Of a DNA stretch of 64,000 nt, positions 1 to 7,799 are shown one piece after another. Position 1 is the stretch's first letter; every line of letters begins with the position of its first letter. The notes beneath the pieces are model-generated. The model saw only the letters and a list, made by a program, of their open reading frames with translations, was not told the origin of the DNA and ran no database searches. Origin of the DNA: Candidatus Chryseobacterium colombiense (GTDB lineage Bacteria > Bacteroidota > Bacteroidia > Flavobacteriales > Weeksellaceae); assembly GCA_029203185.1 (NCBI GenBank), contig CP119310.1, positions 3,168,001-3,232,000 on the forward strand, given 5' to 3'. A program made the translations under genes and the position numbers.

Positions 1-837
1 ACAAAGCTGATAATCTACAGTTTCAGCATTTGCCGACATTAAAATATCAATAATAGGATTTACCCAGCCGATTTTACCAGCTTTTTGCAGCTTTTTAAAA
101 GAATAGGATTTCGCTTCAATTCCGGTTCCGATCGAAACAATAATCATATCATTTACGCTTGGATGATTGGCTTTCTGATGGTTTTTCAATACTTCGGCAA
201 AAGGAATTTTTCTGGCTTCGGCATAAGCACAAAGTGAAGGATTATTGGCAAACATTCCACCATCAATTAAACTGAAGATTTGTCCGTACATTGATCTGAT
301 CTGAACCGGTGTAAAATAAGTTGGTGCAGCAGAAGTGGCCCTGCAAACATCTTTCACATAAAAATTATCAGTGCTTAAATGAGCATTCCATGAGTTGAAT
401 AATTTGGCTCTTCTGTTTTCGATGTCATAGCTGGTTATCAAGCATGGTTTTATGAGTTCCTTAAGCTCTAAATTTCCGAAAAAGTCATTTAGATTATTTT
501 CAAGGGCTTCCTGTGAGATTTTTTCATTCAGCAACCCGAAAGGATTCACCAGACGCTCCCAGAAAGATACCTGAAATATATCTCCCCCTTTTTCGGCATA
601 TAATTCCAATCCTTTTTGGATAGAATATTTTGCCTTCCGGTGTTCATCGGGACATAGAATAATAGACGCAATCAGCCCCCCTGTGCTGCTTCCCGCAACA
701 AGGTCGAAATAATCGCCAAGTTTTGCAGCAGGATGGTCATGCAACTGCAGCTGCTCTTCCATATAACGCAGAATAATACAAGTGATAATTCCTCTGATTC
801 CGCCACCGTCTAAAGAAAGAATGGTTGTCTTTTTCAT
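1..837 (-). CDS. Patatin-like phospholipase, 3' end cut by window edge
   Basis: Patatin-family serine lipase or acyl hydrolase; only the first 279 residues lie in the window. The glycine-rich oxyanion loop DGGGIRG is at residues 10-16 and the nucleophile elbow GSSTG at 49-53, with Ser51 as the expected nucleophile. The catalytic Asp lies in a later DGGMFANNP stretch, so the Ser-Asp dyad is complete. No signal peptide is visible, so it is cytoplasmic or exported by a non-Sec route. The ATG at 837 is the first one before the oxyanion loop. A shared palindrome and -7 box lie about 125 bp upstream. Such proteins serve lipid turnover or act as phospholipase effectors; which applies here is not shown. 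Confidence 0.9.
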   Translation of the reverse strand, partial: MKKTTILSLDGGGIRGIITCIILRYMEEQLQLHDHPAAKLGDYFDLVAGSSTGGLIASIILCPDEHRKAKYSIQKGLELYAEKGGDIFQVSFWERLVNPFGLLNEKISQEALENNLNDFFGNLELKELIKPCLITSYDIENRRAKLFNSWNAHLSTDNFYVKDVCRATSAAPTYFTPVQIRSMYGQIFSLIDGGMFANNPSLCAYAEARKIPFAEVLKNHQKANHPSVNDMIIVSIGTGIEAKSYSFKKLQKAGKIGWVNPIIDILMSANAETVDYQLC

Positions 838-960
838 ATGATTTTTTGTTTTTTCCCAGAACTACTTTATTCCTTTAGGCAAGTAAAACCAATAATTTTT
901 GAGAAATAATTATTGGTTTTAACTTATTATAAAAGATATTTTAGTTGTTTTTCTATATAG

Positions 961-998
961 TAAAAATAGTTCGGGAAGGCGACAGAACGTGTCGTATT
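961..998 (-). promoter_or_regulatory. CGAC-N7-GTCG palindrome plus -7 box before patatin gene
   Basis: Read on the minus strand, 998 to 979 is AATACGACACGTTCTGTCGC. It is followed after exactly 10 bp by TATTTTTA (968 to 961), a 7/8 match to TAnnTTTG. The same arrangement occurs before three other genes in this window (M15 peptidase, toxin-like protein, T9SS/RHS operon). It lies where a -33 element would be, which suggests an activator or alternative sigma site. Confidence 0.65.
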
Positions 999-1023
999 AA
1001 AATAATTTTAAATAAAAATCAGC

Positions 1024-1524
1024 CTAAAAAATCACATAATTTTCTTTATCACGGGGCATTTTAATCAACGTTCTCCAGCTCGTTTTCACCAGACCTTTCT
1101 GGGTTGGAATATTCTTCTTTTCAAAATGGGGAAGATCTTTAAAAGTCTTCCAGTTTCCGCCCCAGTCCCAGCCGTGTTTTGCGAAAATTTTCACACACTC
1201 GTACCAATCGGCAACCTGGTCATTATCCCAGTCTTTTACGGTGTCCCAGCTTGCTATTTTTCCGTCAATGATCAGACAGATATCAACAGCAAGTCCATAA
1301 TTATGTATGCTTTGTCCGGCTTTGGCATTGGTTACTTTTTTTCCTGAAGTAATTCTTCCGATGGCATACAGTTTTTCCTGTTCTTCAAAGCTTCTTAAGC
1401 CTTGTGTAATTCTTACTTTGGCTCTCCCGGTTAAGACTTCATCACACTCTTTAATAATCTGTTTCACTTCCTCTCTTACGAAGGGATGAAGTTTTTCAAT
1501 TCTCTGTATCGTTATTTTATCCAT
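1024..1524 (-). CDS. M15 family peptidase, CwlK/endolysin-like
   Basis: Zinc peptidase of the M15 family, 166 residues, expected to cut peptidoglycan stem peptides (L-Ala-D-Glu or D-Ala-D-Ala type). The zinc motif appears as SIHNYGLAVDI, with His and Asp ligands, and the second zinc-binding part as PHFE near residue 134. A WGGNW stretch between them is typical of the CwlK/phage endolysin branch. There is no signal peptide or membrane segment, unlike housekeeping carboxypeptidases, so release must depend on lysis, another secretion route or a phage origin. No holin or phage gene is adjacent. It is transcribed from the conserved palindrome/-7 promoter about 30 bp upstream. Confidence 0.85.
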   Translation of the reverse strand: MDKITIQRIEKLHPFVREEVKQIIKECDEVLTGRAKVRITQGLRSFEEQEKLYAIGRITSGKKVTNAKAGQSIHNYGLAVDICLIIDGKIASWDTVKDWDNDQVADWYECVKIFAKHGWDWGGNWKTFKDLPHFEKKNIPTQKGLVKTSWRTLIKMPRDKENYVIF

Positions 1525-1553
1525 AATATCAACTTTTTAGCGTTTTTAGAAAC

Positions 1554-1591
1554 CAAAATTAAGCCTGCATAGCGACAAAACTTGACGTATT
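1554..1591 (-). promoter_or_regulatory. CGAC-N7-GTCG palindrome plus -7 box before M15 peptidase
   Basis: On the minus strand 1591 to 1572 reads AATACGTCAAGTTTTGTCGC. After exactly 10 bp comes a perfect TAnnTTTG match, TAATTTTG (1561 to 1554). The ATG follows at 1524, giving a leader of about 25 nt. Same architecture as the sites at 961-998, 9548-9585 and 61103-61140. Confidence 0.7.
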
Positions 1592-1675
1592 TTAAATAAA
1601 TTAATGTTGTGTAAATCAGTTCTTTAATTTAGTTTTAAAATTTTAAATAATTACAATTTTCTATTTTAAAAATCA

Positions 1676-1683
1676 TAATTTTG
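1676..1683 (+). promoter_or_regulatory. Bacteroidota -7 element before umuC
   Basis: TAATTTTG matches the TAnnTTTG consensus 26 bp before the umuC ATG. No LexA-type operator could be recognised around it. Confidence 0.5.
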
Positions 1684-1709
1684 TGTATTGAAATGTTCCG
1701 TTTTGAATC

Positions 1710-2981
1710 ATGTATGCTTTAGTAGATTGCAACAATTTTTTCGTTTCCTGTGAAAGAACGCTGGATCCGGATCTCGAAAATAAACCCGTTGTGGTACTCT
1801 CCAACAACGACGGGTGCGTTGTGTCCAGAAGCAAGGAAGCAAAAGATCTTGGAATTCCGATGGCAGCTCCGGCTTTCAAATATAAAGAGCTTTTTAAAGA
1901 ATATGACGTAAAGAGCTTTTCTGCAAAATTTGAATTATATAATGCCAAAAGCCAGGAAGTGATAAATATTGCCAAATCATATGTGGTAGAGCATGAGGTT
2001 TATAGTATTGATGAGCTATTTTTAAATCTTACCGGGTTTAAATACATCAATATATATGACTATTGTGTTGAAATTAAGGATAAGATTAAAAAAGAAGTCA
2101 ATATTCCTGTAAGCATAGGAATCGCTCCTACAAAAACGCTTTGTAAGGTTGCCAACAGAATCGTAAAAAAAGATCCTGAAAGATTCAATGGTGTTTTTGC
2201 TTTAGATACTCCTGAAAAAATTGAAAAAGCTTTAAAATGGCTGAATATTGGAGATGTTTGGGGAATTGGAAGACGTCTTACTGTTAAAATGCAGGATAAT
2301 GGAGTTTTCAAAGCCTGGGATCTATTACAGAAACCGGAAATGTGGGTTCGCAATATCATGGGAATTCACGGAGTAAGAATGGTGAATGAACTGAAAGGAA
2401 TCCGCCAGCTGGAACTGGATGCTCCGTCTCCGAAAAAATCGATTGCGGTGACCAGAAGTTTTATGGAAATGCTGACAAAAAAAGAAGAAGTTCGGGAACG
2501 TGTAGAAACTTTTGGGATGTATTGTTCGGAGCGTTTAAGAAAGCAAAATACCTGCTGTAAAATGGTGACGGTTTTTGTGCAGACCAACCGTTTCAGAAAA
2601 GACCTGCCCGAATACAGAAAAGCGATGACCCAAATCCTTCCTAATCCTACCAACTCTTCAATTTTGATAGGGAGAGTGGTGAATGAACTATTTGAAGCCA
2701 TTTATAAAGATGGTTTTCATTACAAAAGAGCAGGTGTTTTTGTGAATGATTTCGTTCCTGAAGATCAAAGGCAGATCAGTTTTTTTGAAGAGGATATTCA
2801 AAATCAGCATTTACCGGTAATGAAGGCAATGGATGCCATGAACAAAAAATTCGGAAAAGATAAAGTACGCCTCGGAAGCATGAGTGGGCAAAATACTTTC
2901 GGACGCGCAAAATTATCTCCGGAATATGAAGCATTTTTAAAAAATAATACGCTTCCTGAAGCCAATTTCAGATTCCACTAA
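1710..2981 (+). CDS. umuC: Y-family DNA polymerase, UmuC-like
   Basis: Error-prone translesion polymerase of the UmuC branch, 423 residues, normal length. The N-terminal catalytic block starts at residue 1 with Asp6 before CNNFF, and the second acidic pair Asp101-Glu102 lies in SIDELFLNL. The fingers motif SNNDGCVVSRS (31-41) is typical of UmuC rather than DinB. The little-finger region and a C-terminal DUF4113-like tail follow. UmuC normally works with cleaved UmuD, but neither neighbour is umuD: an M15 peptidase lies upstream on the other strand and a YdeI-like gene converges downstream. The partner must be elsewhere. The ATG at 1710 fits the -7 box. Confidence 0.93.
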   Translation: MYALVDCNNFFVSCERTLDPDLENKPVVVLSNNDGCVVSRSKEAKDLGIPMAAPAFKYKELFKEYDVKSFSAKFELYNAKSQEVINIAKSYVVEHEVYSIDELFLNLTGFKYINIYDYCVEIKDKIKKEVNIPVSIGIAPTKTLCKVANRIVKKDPERFNGVFALDTPEKIEKALKWLNIGDVWGIGRRLTVKMQDNGVFKAWDLLQKPEMWVRNIMGIHGVRMVNELKGIRQLELDAPSPKKSIAVTRSFMEMLTKKEEVRERVETFGMYCSERLRKQNTCCKMVTVFVQTNRFRKDLPEYRKAMTQILPNPTNSSILIGRVVNELFEAIYKDGFHYKRAGVFVNDFVPEDQRQISFFEEDIQNQHLPVMKAMDAMNKKFGKDKVRLGSMSGQNTFGRAKLSPEYEAFLKNNTLPEANFRFH

Positions 2982-3029
2982 GATTTTAGTTGAAAATAAC
3001 AATGTATCTAAATATCTTAAAACGGGTGC

Positions 3030-3641
3030 TTATTTTTTCATATACTTCCAGTTTCTCGCTTTTCCCTCAGAAAGCCATTCTATAGCCTGTTCCATTCGTT
3101 TATTTCGGGTAGCTTCTGTTTTGGCCTCTGTAAGCCAGTTGATATATTCTTTTCTGAATGATGGAGAACCTTTGGCAAATACTTCTGATGCTTTTTTATT
3201 TTGTTTTAAAGCATTCTGAAAATAATCGGGAACTTCAGTTTCTGTTTTTAACGGAGCTGCCTTTTTCATGGTAACCCCCATATCGGTAAGTTCTATTGCT
3301 TCAAGAATCATTTTTTTAAGCAATGGTTTTGAGGGAAGATCTTCGATTTTTGTAATTTTTCCCAGGCTGAACATATTGGTTTGCTCAACGTCGGTTTCGA
3401 TGTTTTTAAGCGTTTTCATTTCATGATGAAGCCAAAATCCCAAACTGCAATACTGTTTAAACGAAACCATAGAGCAAAGAATTTTTCCTTTGTACATAAA
3501 AGTGGGAAACTTCCATTTGATGGTTTCTTCCGTATGGGAACATGTCTCATGAACGGTTTCACGAATATGATTTAAAATAGGTTTTGCAAAATCCTGAGAA
3601 TTCTCAATATATTCATCAACTTTTGTATTGTATTTTTCCAT
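3030..3641 (-). CDS. YdeI/OmpD-associated family protein with DUF1801 domain
   Basis: 203 residues with two parts. The N-terminal half (about 10-110) is a DUF1801-type fold with the signature KWKFPTFMYKGKILC. The C-terminal half (about 130-200) is the OmdA/YdeI-like segment ending in RNKRMEQAIEWLSEGKARNWKY. Biochemical function is unknown; YdeI in enterobacteria has been linked to antimicrobial peptide tolerance. No signal peptide. It follows the serine hydrolase gene (stop 3647) after 5 bp on the same strand, so the two are probably cotranscribed. Confidence 0.8.
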   Translation of the reverse strand: MEKYNTKVDEYIENSQDFAKPILNHIRETVHETCSHTEETIKWKFPTFMYKGKILCSMVSFKQYCSLGFWLHHEMKTLKNIETDVEQTNMFSLGKITKIEDLPSKPLLKKMILEAIELTDMGVTMKKAAPLKTETEVPDYFQNALKQNKKASEVFAKGSPSFRKEYINWLTEAKTEATRNKRMEQAIEWLSEGKARNWKYMKK

Positions 3642-3646
3642 AGATC

Positions 3647-4780
3647 CTACTGAAATAATGATACGGTTTCATTCACGAGAAATTTCACCTGATCCGGTCT
3701 TCCTCTGTCGGTTTTGGGAAGATTGTTGTAGCTTCCTGTTCTTACGATGACCATATTATGTTCCGGGATCATGATGATATATTGTCCCTGAAGTCCCAGG
3801 AAATAATAATGCTTTATGGGATTGTCATTGTTAATCCAAAATCCCATTCCGTAGATATCCTCAGATTTTTTAGTCGGAGTTTTCATTTGATTAATAAAAT
3901 TAAGATTTAAGATCTGTTCACCGTAAGCTCTCCCATTATCTAAAAACAATTGTCCCAGTTTTGCAAAATCTCTTGCGTTAGAATGAATACAACAATAGGT
4001 TTTCTCCATTCCGCTGTCATCAGTACTCCATTCTGCATTTTGCTCCATTCCTAACGGAATCCAGAATTTCTCTGATAAATAGCTTGCTAACGATTGACCG
4101 ACGGCTTTTCTTACGGCAAATCCTAAAAGTTGGGTAGAACCGCTCTGATATTCAAATTTTGTACCCGGATTTTCTTTGAAATTCCTTGAAAAAGTAGCAT
4201 CAATAAGACTCTTTCCATAATACGCTTTTGCATTGGGCAAAAAAGGATTTTTATAATCTTCATCCCAATTCAGACCTGCTTCCATTTGGGCTAAATTTCT
4301 AAGCGTCAATTGATCTCCGAACTCTTTATGCTTAAATTCTTCAAAATAATCGGAGAATTTATCATCAATACTTTTTATTTTACCTTCCTCCAGAGCTTTT
4401 CCTAAAAGCATTACAGTGACTGCTTTAGCCATAGAAAAAGAATTGGTTTTTGAAAGCTGATTATAACCGTTCCAATACTGTTCGTGAACCAGTTTTCCGT
4501 TTTTTACGACAAGAAAAGAAGCGGTATTAGACTGAGTCAAATCATCAACTATGTTTTTCGGTAATGTTGTTTTGTTGTATTCTGGTGCTTCTTCCCAAAG
4601 TTCTGGTGTTTTTGTGGCGATGAGGTTGCTGGAAAATAACTTACCATCGTCGATATTGGCACTGGATTTCCCGCGCAGATAGGTTTTTGAAATTCCATTA
4701 AAAAGATAGGCATACCCTGAAAGGTACATGATGATCGCCAAAGCAATAATACCTGTAATGAAGTAGAAGAAGATTATCAT
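3647..4780 (-). CDS. Membrane-anchored beta-lactamase-family serine hydrolase
   Basis: Class C beta-lactamase/penicillin-binding-protein fold, 377 residues. An N-terminal membrane segment (about 2-25) acts as anchor or signal. The nucleophile motif SMAK is at 116-119; the second motif appears as YQSGS and replaces the usual YxN with YxS, which is common among esterase-like members. It is therefore more likely an esterase or peptidase than a true beta-lactamase. First gene of a two-gene unit with the YdeI-like gene. The start at 4780 keeps the hydrophobic N-terminus. Confidence 0.85.
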   Translation of the reverse strand: MIIFFYFITGIIALAIIMYLSGYAYLFNGISKTYLRGKSSANIDDGKLFSSNLIATKTPELWEEAPEYNKTTLPKNIVDDLTQSNTASFLVVKNGKLVHEQYWNGYNQLSKTNSFSMAKAVTVMLLGKALEEGKIKSIDDKFSDYFEEFKHKEFGDQLTLRNLAQMEAGLNWDEDYKNPFLPNAKAYYGKSLIDATFSRNFKENPGTKFEYQSGSTQLLGFAVRKAVGQSLASYLSEKFWIPLGMEQNAEWSTDDSGMEKTYCCIHSNARDFAKLGQLFLDNGRAYGEQILNLNFINQMKTPTKKSEDIYGMGFWINNDNPIKHYYFLGLQGQYIIMIPEHNMVIVRTGSYNNLPKTDRGRPDQVKFLVNETVSLFQ

Positions 4781-4836
4781 ACAATTTGATCTTTAACAAA
4801 TTTAAAATAATTTTAAAAACATGAAACGAAATGATT

Positions 4837-4844
4837 TATTTTTG
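4837..4844 (+). promoter_or_regulatory. -7 element before M48 protease gene
   Basis: TATTTTTG matches TAnnTTTG and ends 17 bp before the ATG at 4862, supporting that start. Confidence 0.45.
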
Positions 4845-4861
4845 TGAGAATATGATGTAAT

Positions 4862-6163
4862 ATGATGAAAAAAATTGTTACTTTTTTACTTCTTTATGCT
4901 GTTGTAATGTGTTTCGGGCAGGCTTATAAACCTATTGATACAGCAGATTATCTTAAAAGAAAAGAATTTCTTAAAAGCTTTGCCGCCAATAATGAAAACC
5001 TGATCACGAAAAGTAAAAATACCTATTCAGGAAAGAGAGGAAGTGAACTGTCACAAATCTATAAAGATCTTGAAAAAGACTTTGAAAAACAGGTTAAAAA
5101 TAAAGACTTTGTTTTCAATTCTGTGTTCGAAGGAAAAGTGAAAAGTCTGATTGGCCGTTTAAAGAAGAATAATCCTCAGATTCCACAGGATTTAACGATT
5201 CTTGTTGCGAAAGATAATACGCCGAATGCATACTGCTTTGCAGATGGAGTTTTTGTAATCAATATGGGACTTTTTAGCTGGCTGGATAATGATGATCAGC
5301 TTGGAGCGGTAATCTCCCATGAATTGGGGCACAAAATATCTGAACATTCCCTGAAAACGTTTCTGCAGATGATTGATCAGGATCAGCTGGACAGAATTAC
5401 ACTGCAGGATATTAAATCAACCAAAGAAAACCGTAACGAAAGGGCTTTTAAGGTGATGAAAAACAGGATTTACCGAAAAGGAGCAGAGAAAAGAAAAGAT
5501 GAAATGCAGGCGGATTCTTTAGGATATGTAATTTTTAAAAACAGTGATTTTAAGAAGGCAGAATTCGTTAATACATTGAAGAGACTTCAGGATTTTGATA
5601 CGATTTCGCCAAGAATATTAAAAGTAGAAACCTATAAAAAGTATTTTGATCTTCCGAAGCAGGGTTTTAAAGAGAAATGGCTTAAAAAAGAGGATTTTTC
5701 ACTGTATAATTACAATAATTTTAAAGAAAAGCTTAATAAAGATTCTTTGGCTTCGCATCCTGAAGTGGTATTAAGAATAGAAAAACTTCGAAAAATATTC
5801 CCTGAACTGAAAAATGATGTGAATGCCGAAAAAGCATCAGAATCTTATGCTGCTTTGGAAAAGATCGCAAGAATGGAAACACTTCCGAATTTATTTCATT
5901 CCGAAGATTACGGAGTAGGAATTTATACAAGTCTGCAGTTCTTACAGGACGGGGAAGAAGAAAAATATTATAAAGATTGGCTGGGAAAATGTTTTGTTAA
6001 AATTTATGAAGCACGAAAAAATTATAATCTTAACCGGTATCTCGATAGAGTAGATCCTAAAAACCAAAGTGAAAGCTATCAGCAGTTCCTCAATTTTATG
6101 TGGAATCTGAGCCTGGATGAGATCAAAAATATTGCAGATTACTATCAGACGAAAGAATCCTGA
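4862..6163 (+). CDS. M48 family metallopeptidase, exported
   Basis: 433-residue zinc peptidase with an N-terminal signal peptide (charged MMKK, hydrophobic 5-17, cut near the CFGQA segment). The zinc motif HELGH lies in VISHELGHKISEHS near residue 156; the third ligand is expected in EMQADSLGY near 217. Family members such as BepA/LoiP are periplasmic quality-control proteases, and the position fits. The C-terminal half (about 250-430) is not a recognised domain and lacks obvious repeats. Monocistronic: own -7 box upstream and a strong hairpin terminator overlapping the stop codon. Confidence 0.85.
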   Translation: MMKKIVTFLLLYAVVMCFGQAYKPIDTADYLKRKEFLKSFAANNENLITKSKNTYSGKRGSELSQIYKDLEKDFEKQVKNKDFVFNSVFEGKVKSLIGRLKKNNPQIPQDLTILVAKDNTPNAYCFADGVFVINMGLFSWLDNDDQLGAVISHELGHKISEHSLKTFLQMIDQDQLDRITLQDIKSTKENRNERAFKVMKNRIYRKGAEKRKDEMQADSLGYVIFKNSDFKKAEFVNTLKRLQDFDTISPRILKVETYKKYFDLPKQGFKEKWLKKEDFSLYNYNNFKEKLNKDSLASHPEVVLRIEKLRKIFPELKNDVNAEKASESYAALEKIARMETLPNLFHSEDYGVGIYTSLQFLQDGEEEKYYKDWLGKCFVKIYEARKNYNLNRYLDRVDPKNQSESYQQFLNFMWNLSLDEIKNIADYYQTKES

Positions 6164-6186
6164 CCGAAGGTCAGGATTCTTTTTTA
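6154..6186 (+). terminator. Intrinsic terminator overlapping M48 stop codon
   Basis: Perfect 12-bp stem (6154-6165 with 6169-6180), GAA loop, then a T run to 6185. The TGA stop of the M48 gene (6161-6163) lies inside the left arm. It may serve both converging genes. Confidence 0.85.
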
Positions 6187-6189
6187 TCA

Positions 6190-7716
6190 TTAATAATTTA
6201 GCCTCTCAAGACGAACCTTATTGAATTTTTCTTTCTCATTATATTCCCTAAGCAAAATGTAACCTTCTTTTGCAATATAAGGCGTCACTATGAAATTATC
6301 TTTTTCAGAAATAGGAATGACCTCCTGCTTGAACTTTCCGTCGATAATGGTATTAATGAAAAGATTCCATTTTTTTTCTTTGGTTACCTGGTCCTTTTTA
6401 TAATCACGGAAGAAGAAAACAACATCTTTCCCATCATTCAGATATTGTGAGAACAGGTAATCGCTGTTTACCCATTTGGATTTTTCCTTTTCAAAAATCT
6501 GAACATCTTTTACCTTAAAATCTTTATCGGTATTAATATAAACCAAATCGGTTGTTTTAGGGGCATTGTATTGTCCCGCTGGCTTGAATTTTTCAGAAAG
6601 AATTCCCACACTGCCATCGCTCATAAAATAGACGTCTTTGGTCTGAAGGAAATAGCCGTTTTCTACGCCGCCGTCTGCGCTCAGTTTTGGAATATGGTTG
6701 GATAAATCGGGTTTATAATTTAATGTTTTAAGATCAACATGATAATTATTTTTATCTAAGATGAATCTTGCGAAACCTTTGTCTCCTTTATCAAAATTTC
6801 TTCCCATTAAAACGACTTTATCATCAAATGTTTTATCGTTATCCAGTTTCTTTCCGCTGGAGTATAATGCATCGATATTATAAATTGTTTCCGGAGTCAG
6901 ACCTGTGATGGGTTGGTTTGAAAGTTCTTTTCCTGTTTTCATATCGATCACCAAAAGGGAAAAAGTTTTGTCGTCATCATTTACCTTTCTTAAAATTCCG
7001 TAAAGACGGTTTTCATCTTTTTCTAATAAAGTAAGATCTGAAAATATCTTTTTGCTGCCATCCGTATTGTAGCGGTATCTCCAGACTTCCTTTTTATTTT
7101 CATCAAACTTGATCAGGCTGTTTTTGTTGACATATTTGCCATAATCATTGTATTCTACTGCAAGAAATCCTCCTTCTTTAATTTCTCCCACAGTAGCAAC
7201 ATAGTTGTAGCCTTTATCTTTTTTCTCCGCACGGTTTTCTTTTCTTTCCTCTTTAAAGCTTTTAGGCTGATTAATTTCCACGAAAGTTCCGTTTTCAAGA
7301 TAATCGTAATACACTTTGGGCTTTACGGTGTTGGTTTTAGGATCTATAACCATTGATACCGGCATTGCAGCATCTTTTGAAAAAGCCTGAAGATAATTGA
7401 AATCTGAAGGACGAAGGATGATCTGTCCTTTAAAATCTACATACCCGTAATAATTAGAAACTAAAAGATTGGCTTCAAATTCTTTATTGGCGATAGGGTT
7501 GAGGTTTTTATCCAGAAGGACATATTCAAATTTCTGTGTTTTTTTATCAGTCTTTCCGTAAGAATATAAAGAGACATAACCGTATAAATTATCTTTGGAA
7601 TCGAAAAGAGCATTCATTCCTATGTTTTCCCCTGATGCTAAAGTGGCTAAATCCTGTGTTTGAGAATATGAGAATGTCTGAATCAGACCAAACATCAATA
7701 GTGTTATTTTTTTCAT
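6190..7716 (-). CDS. Exported protein of unknown function, probable beta-propeller
   Basis: 508 residues with a clear signal peptide (MKKITLLMFGLIQTFSYSQ). The mature part has many short beta-strand-like stretches of the type GYNYVATVGEIKEGGFLAVEY and repeated KLD/DGS turns. This suggests a propeller-like repeat protein in the periplasm or outer leaflet. No catalytic motif and no T9SS tail (it ends KVRLERLNY) could be seen, and no family is recognised. Single gene between converging M48 and upstream glyS on the same strand, whose terminator separates them. Confidence 0.75.
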   Translation of the reverse strand: MKKITLLMFGLIQTFSYSQTQDLATLASGENIGMNALFDSKDNLYGYVSLYSYGKTDKKTQKFEYVLLDKNLNPIANKEFEANLLVSNYYGYVDFKGQIILRPSDFNYLQAFSKDAAMPVSMVIDPKTNTVKPKVYYDYLENGTFVEINQPKSFKEERKENRAEKKDKGYNYVATVGEIKEGGFLAVEYNDYGKYVNKNSLIKFDENKKEVWRYRYNTDGSKKIFSDLTLLEKDENRLYGILRKVNDDDKTFSLLVIDMKTGKELSNQPITGLTPETIYNIDALYSSGKKLDNDKTFDDKVVLMGRNFDKGDKGFARFILDKNNYHVDLKTLNYKPDLSNHIPKLSADGGVENGYFLQTKDVYFMSDGSVGILSEKFKPAGQYNAPKTTDLVYINTDKDFKVKDVQIFEKEKSKWVNSDYLFSQYLNDGKDVVFFFRDYKKDQVTKEKKWNLFINTIIDGKFKQEVIPISEKDNFIVTPYIAKEGYILLREYNEKEKFNKVRLERLNY

Positions 7717-7763
7717 GGTTAAAATTTGAAAATCAAAAATAACAAATTAGGATATATGTTGAT

Positions 7764-7795
7764 AAAAAAATAAAGCCCTGATTTCTCAAGGCTTT
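7764..7795 (-). terminator. Intrinsic terminator of glyS
   Basis: On the minus strand a 10-bp stem with one mismatch (7786-7795 with 7772-7781) is followed by a T run (7770 to 7764). It sits 4 bp after the glyS stop. Confidence 0.8.
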
Positions 7796-7799
7796 ACAT

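Noticed and set aside
1..1524. Patatin and M15 peptidase as a prophage lysis cassette
   Set aside because: No holin, spanin, tail or integrase gene is seen nearby; an off-window phage cannot be excluded.
1569..1606. The palindrome at 1572-1591 read on the plus strand as a promoter for umuC
   Set aside because: Read in the correct register the 10-bp spacer leads to AATTAATG, not a -7 box; umuC has its own TAATTTTG at 1676.
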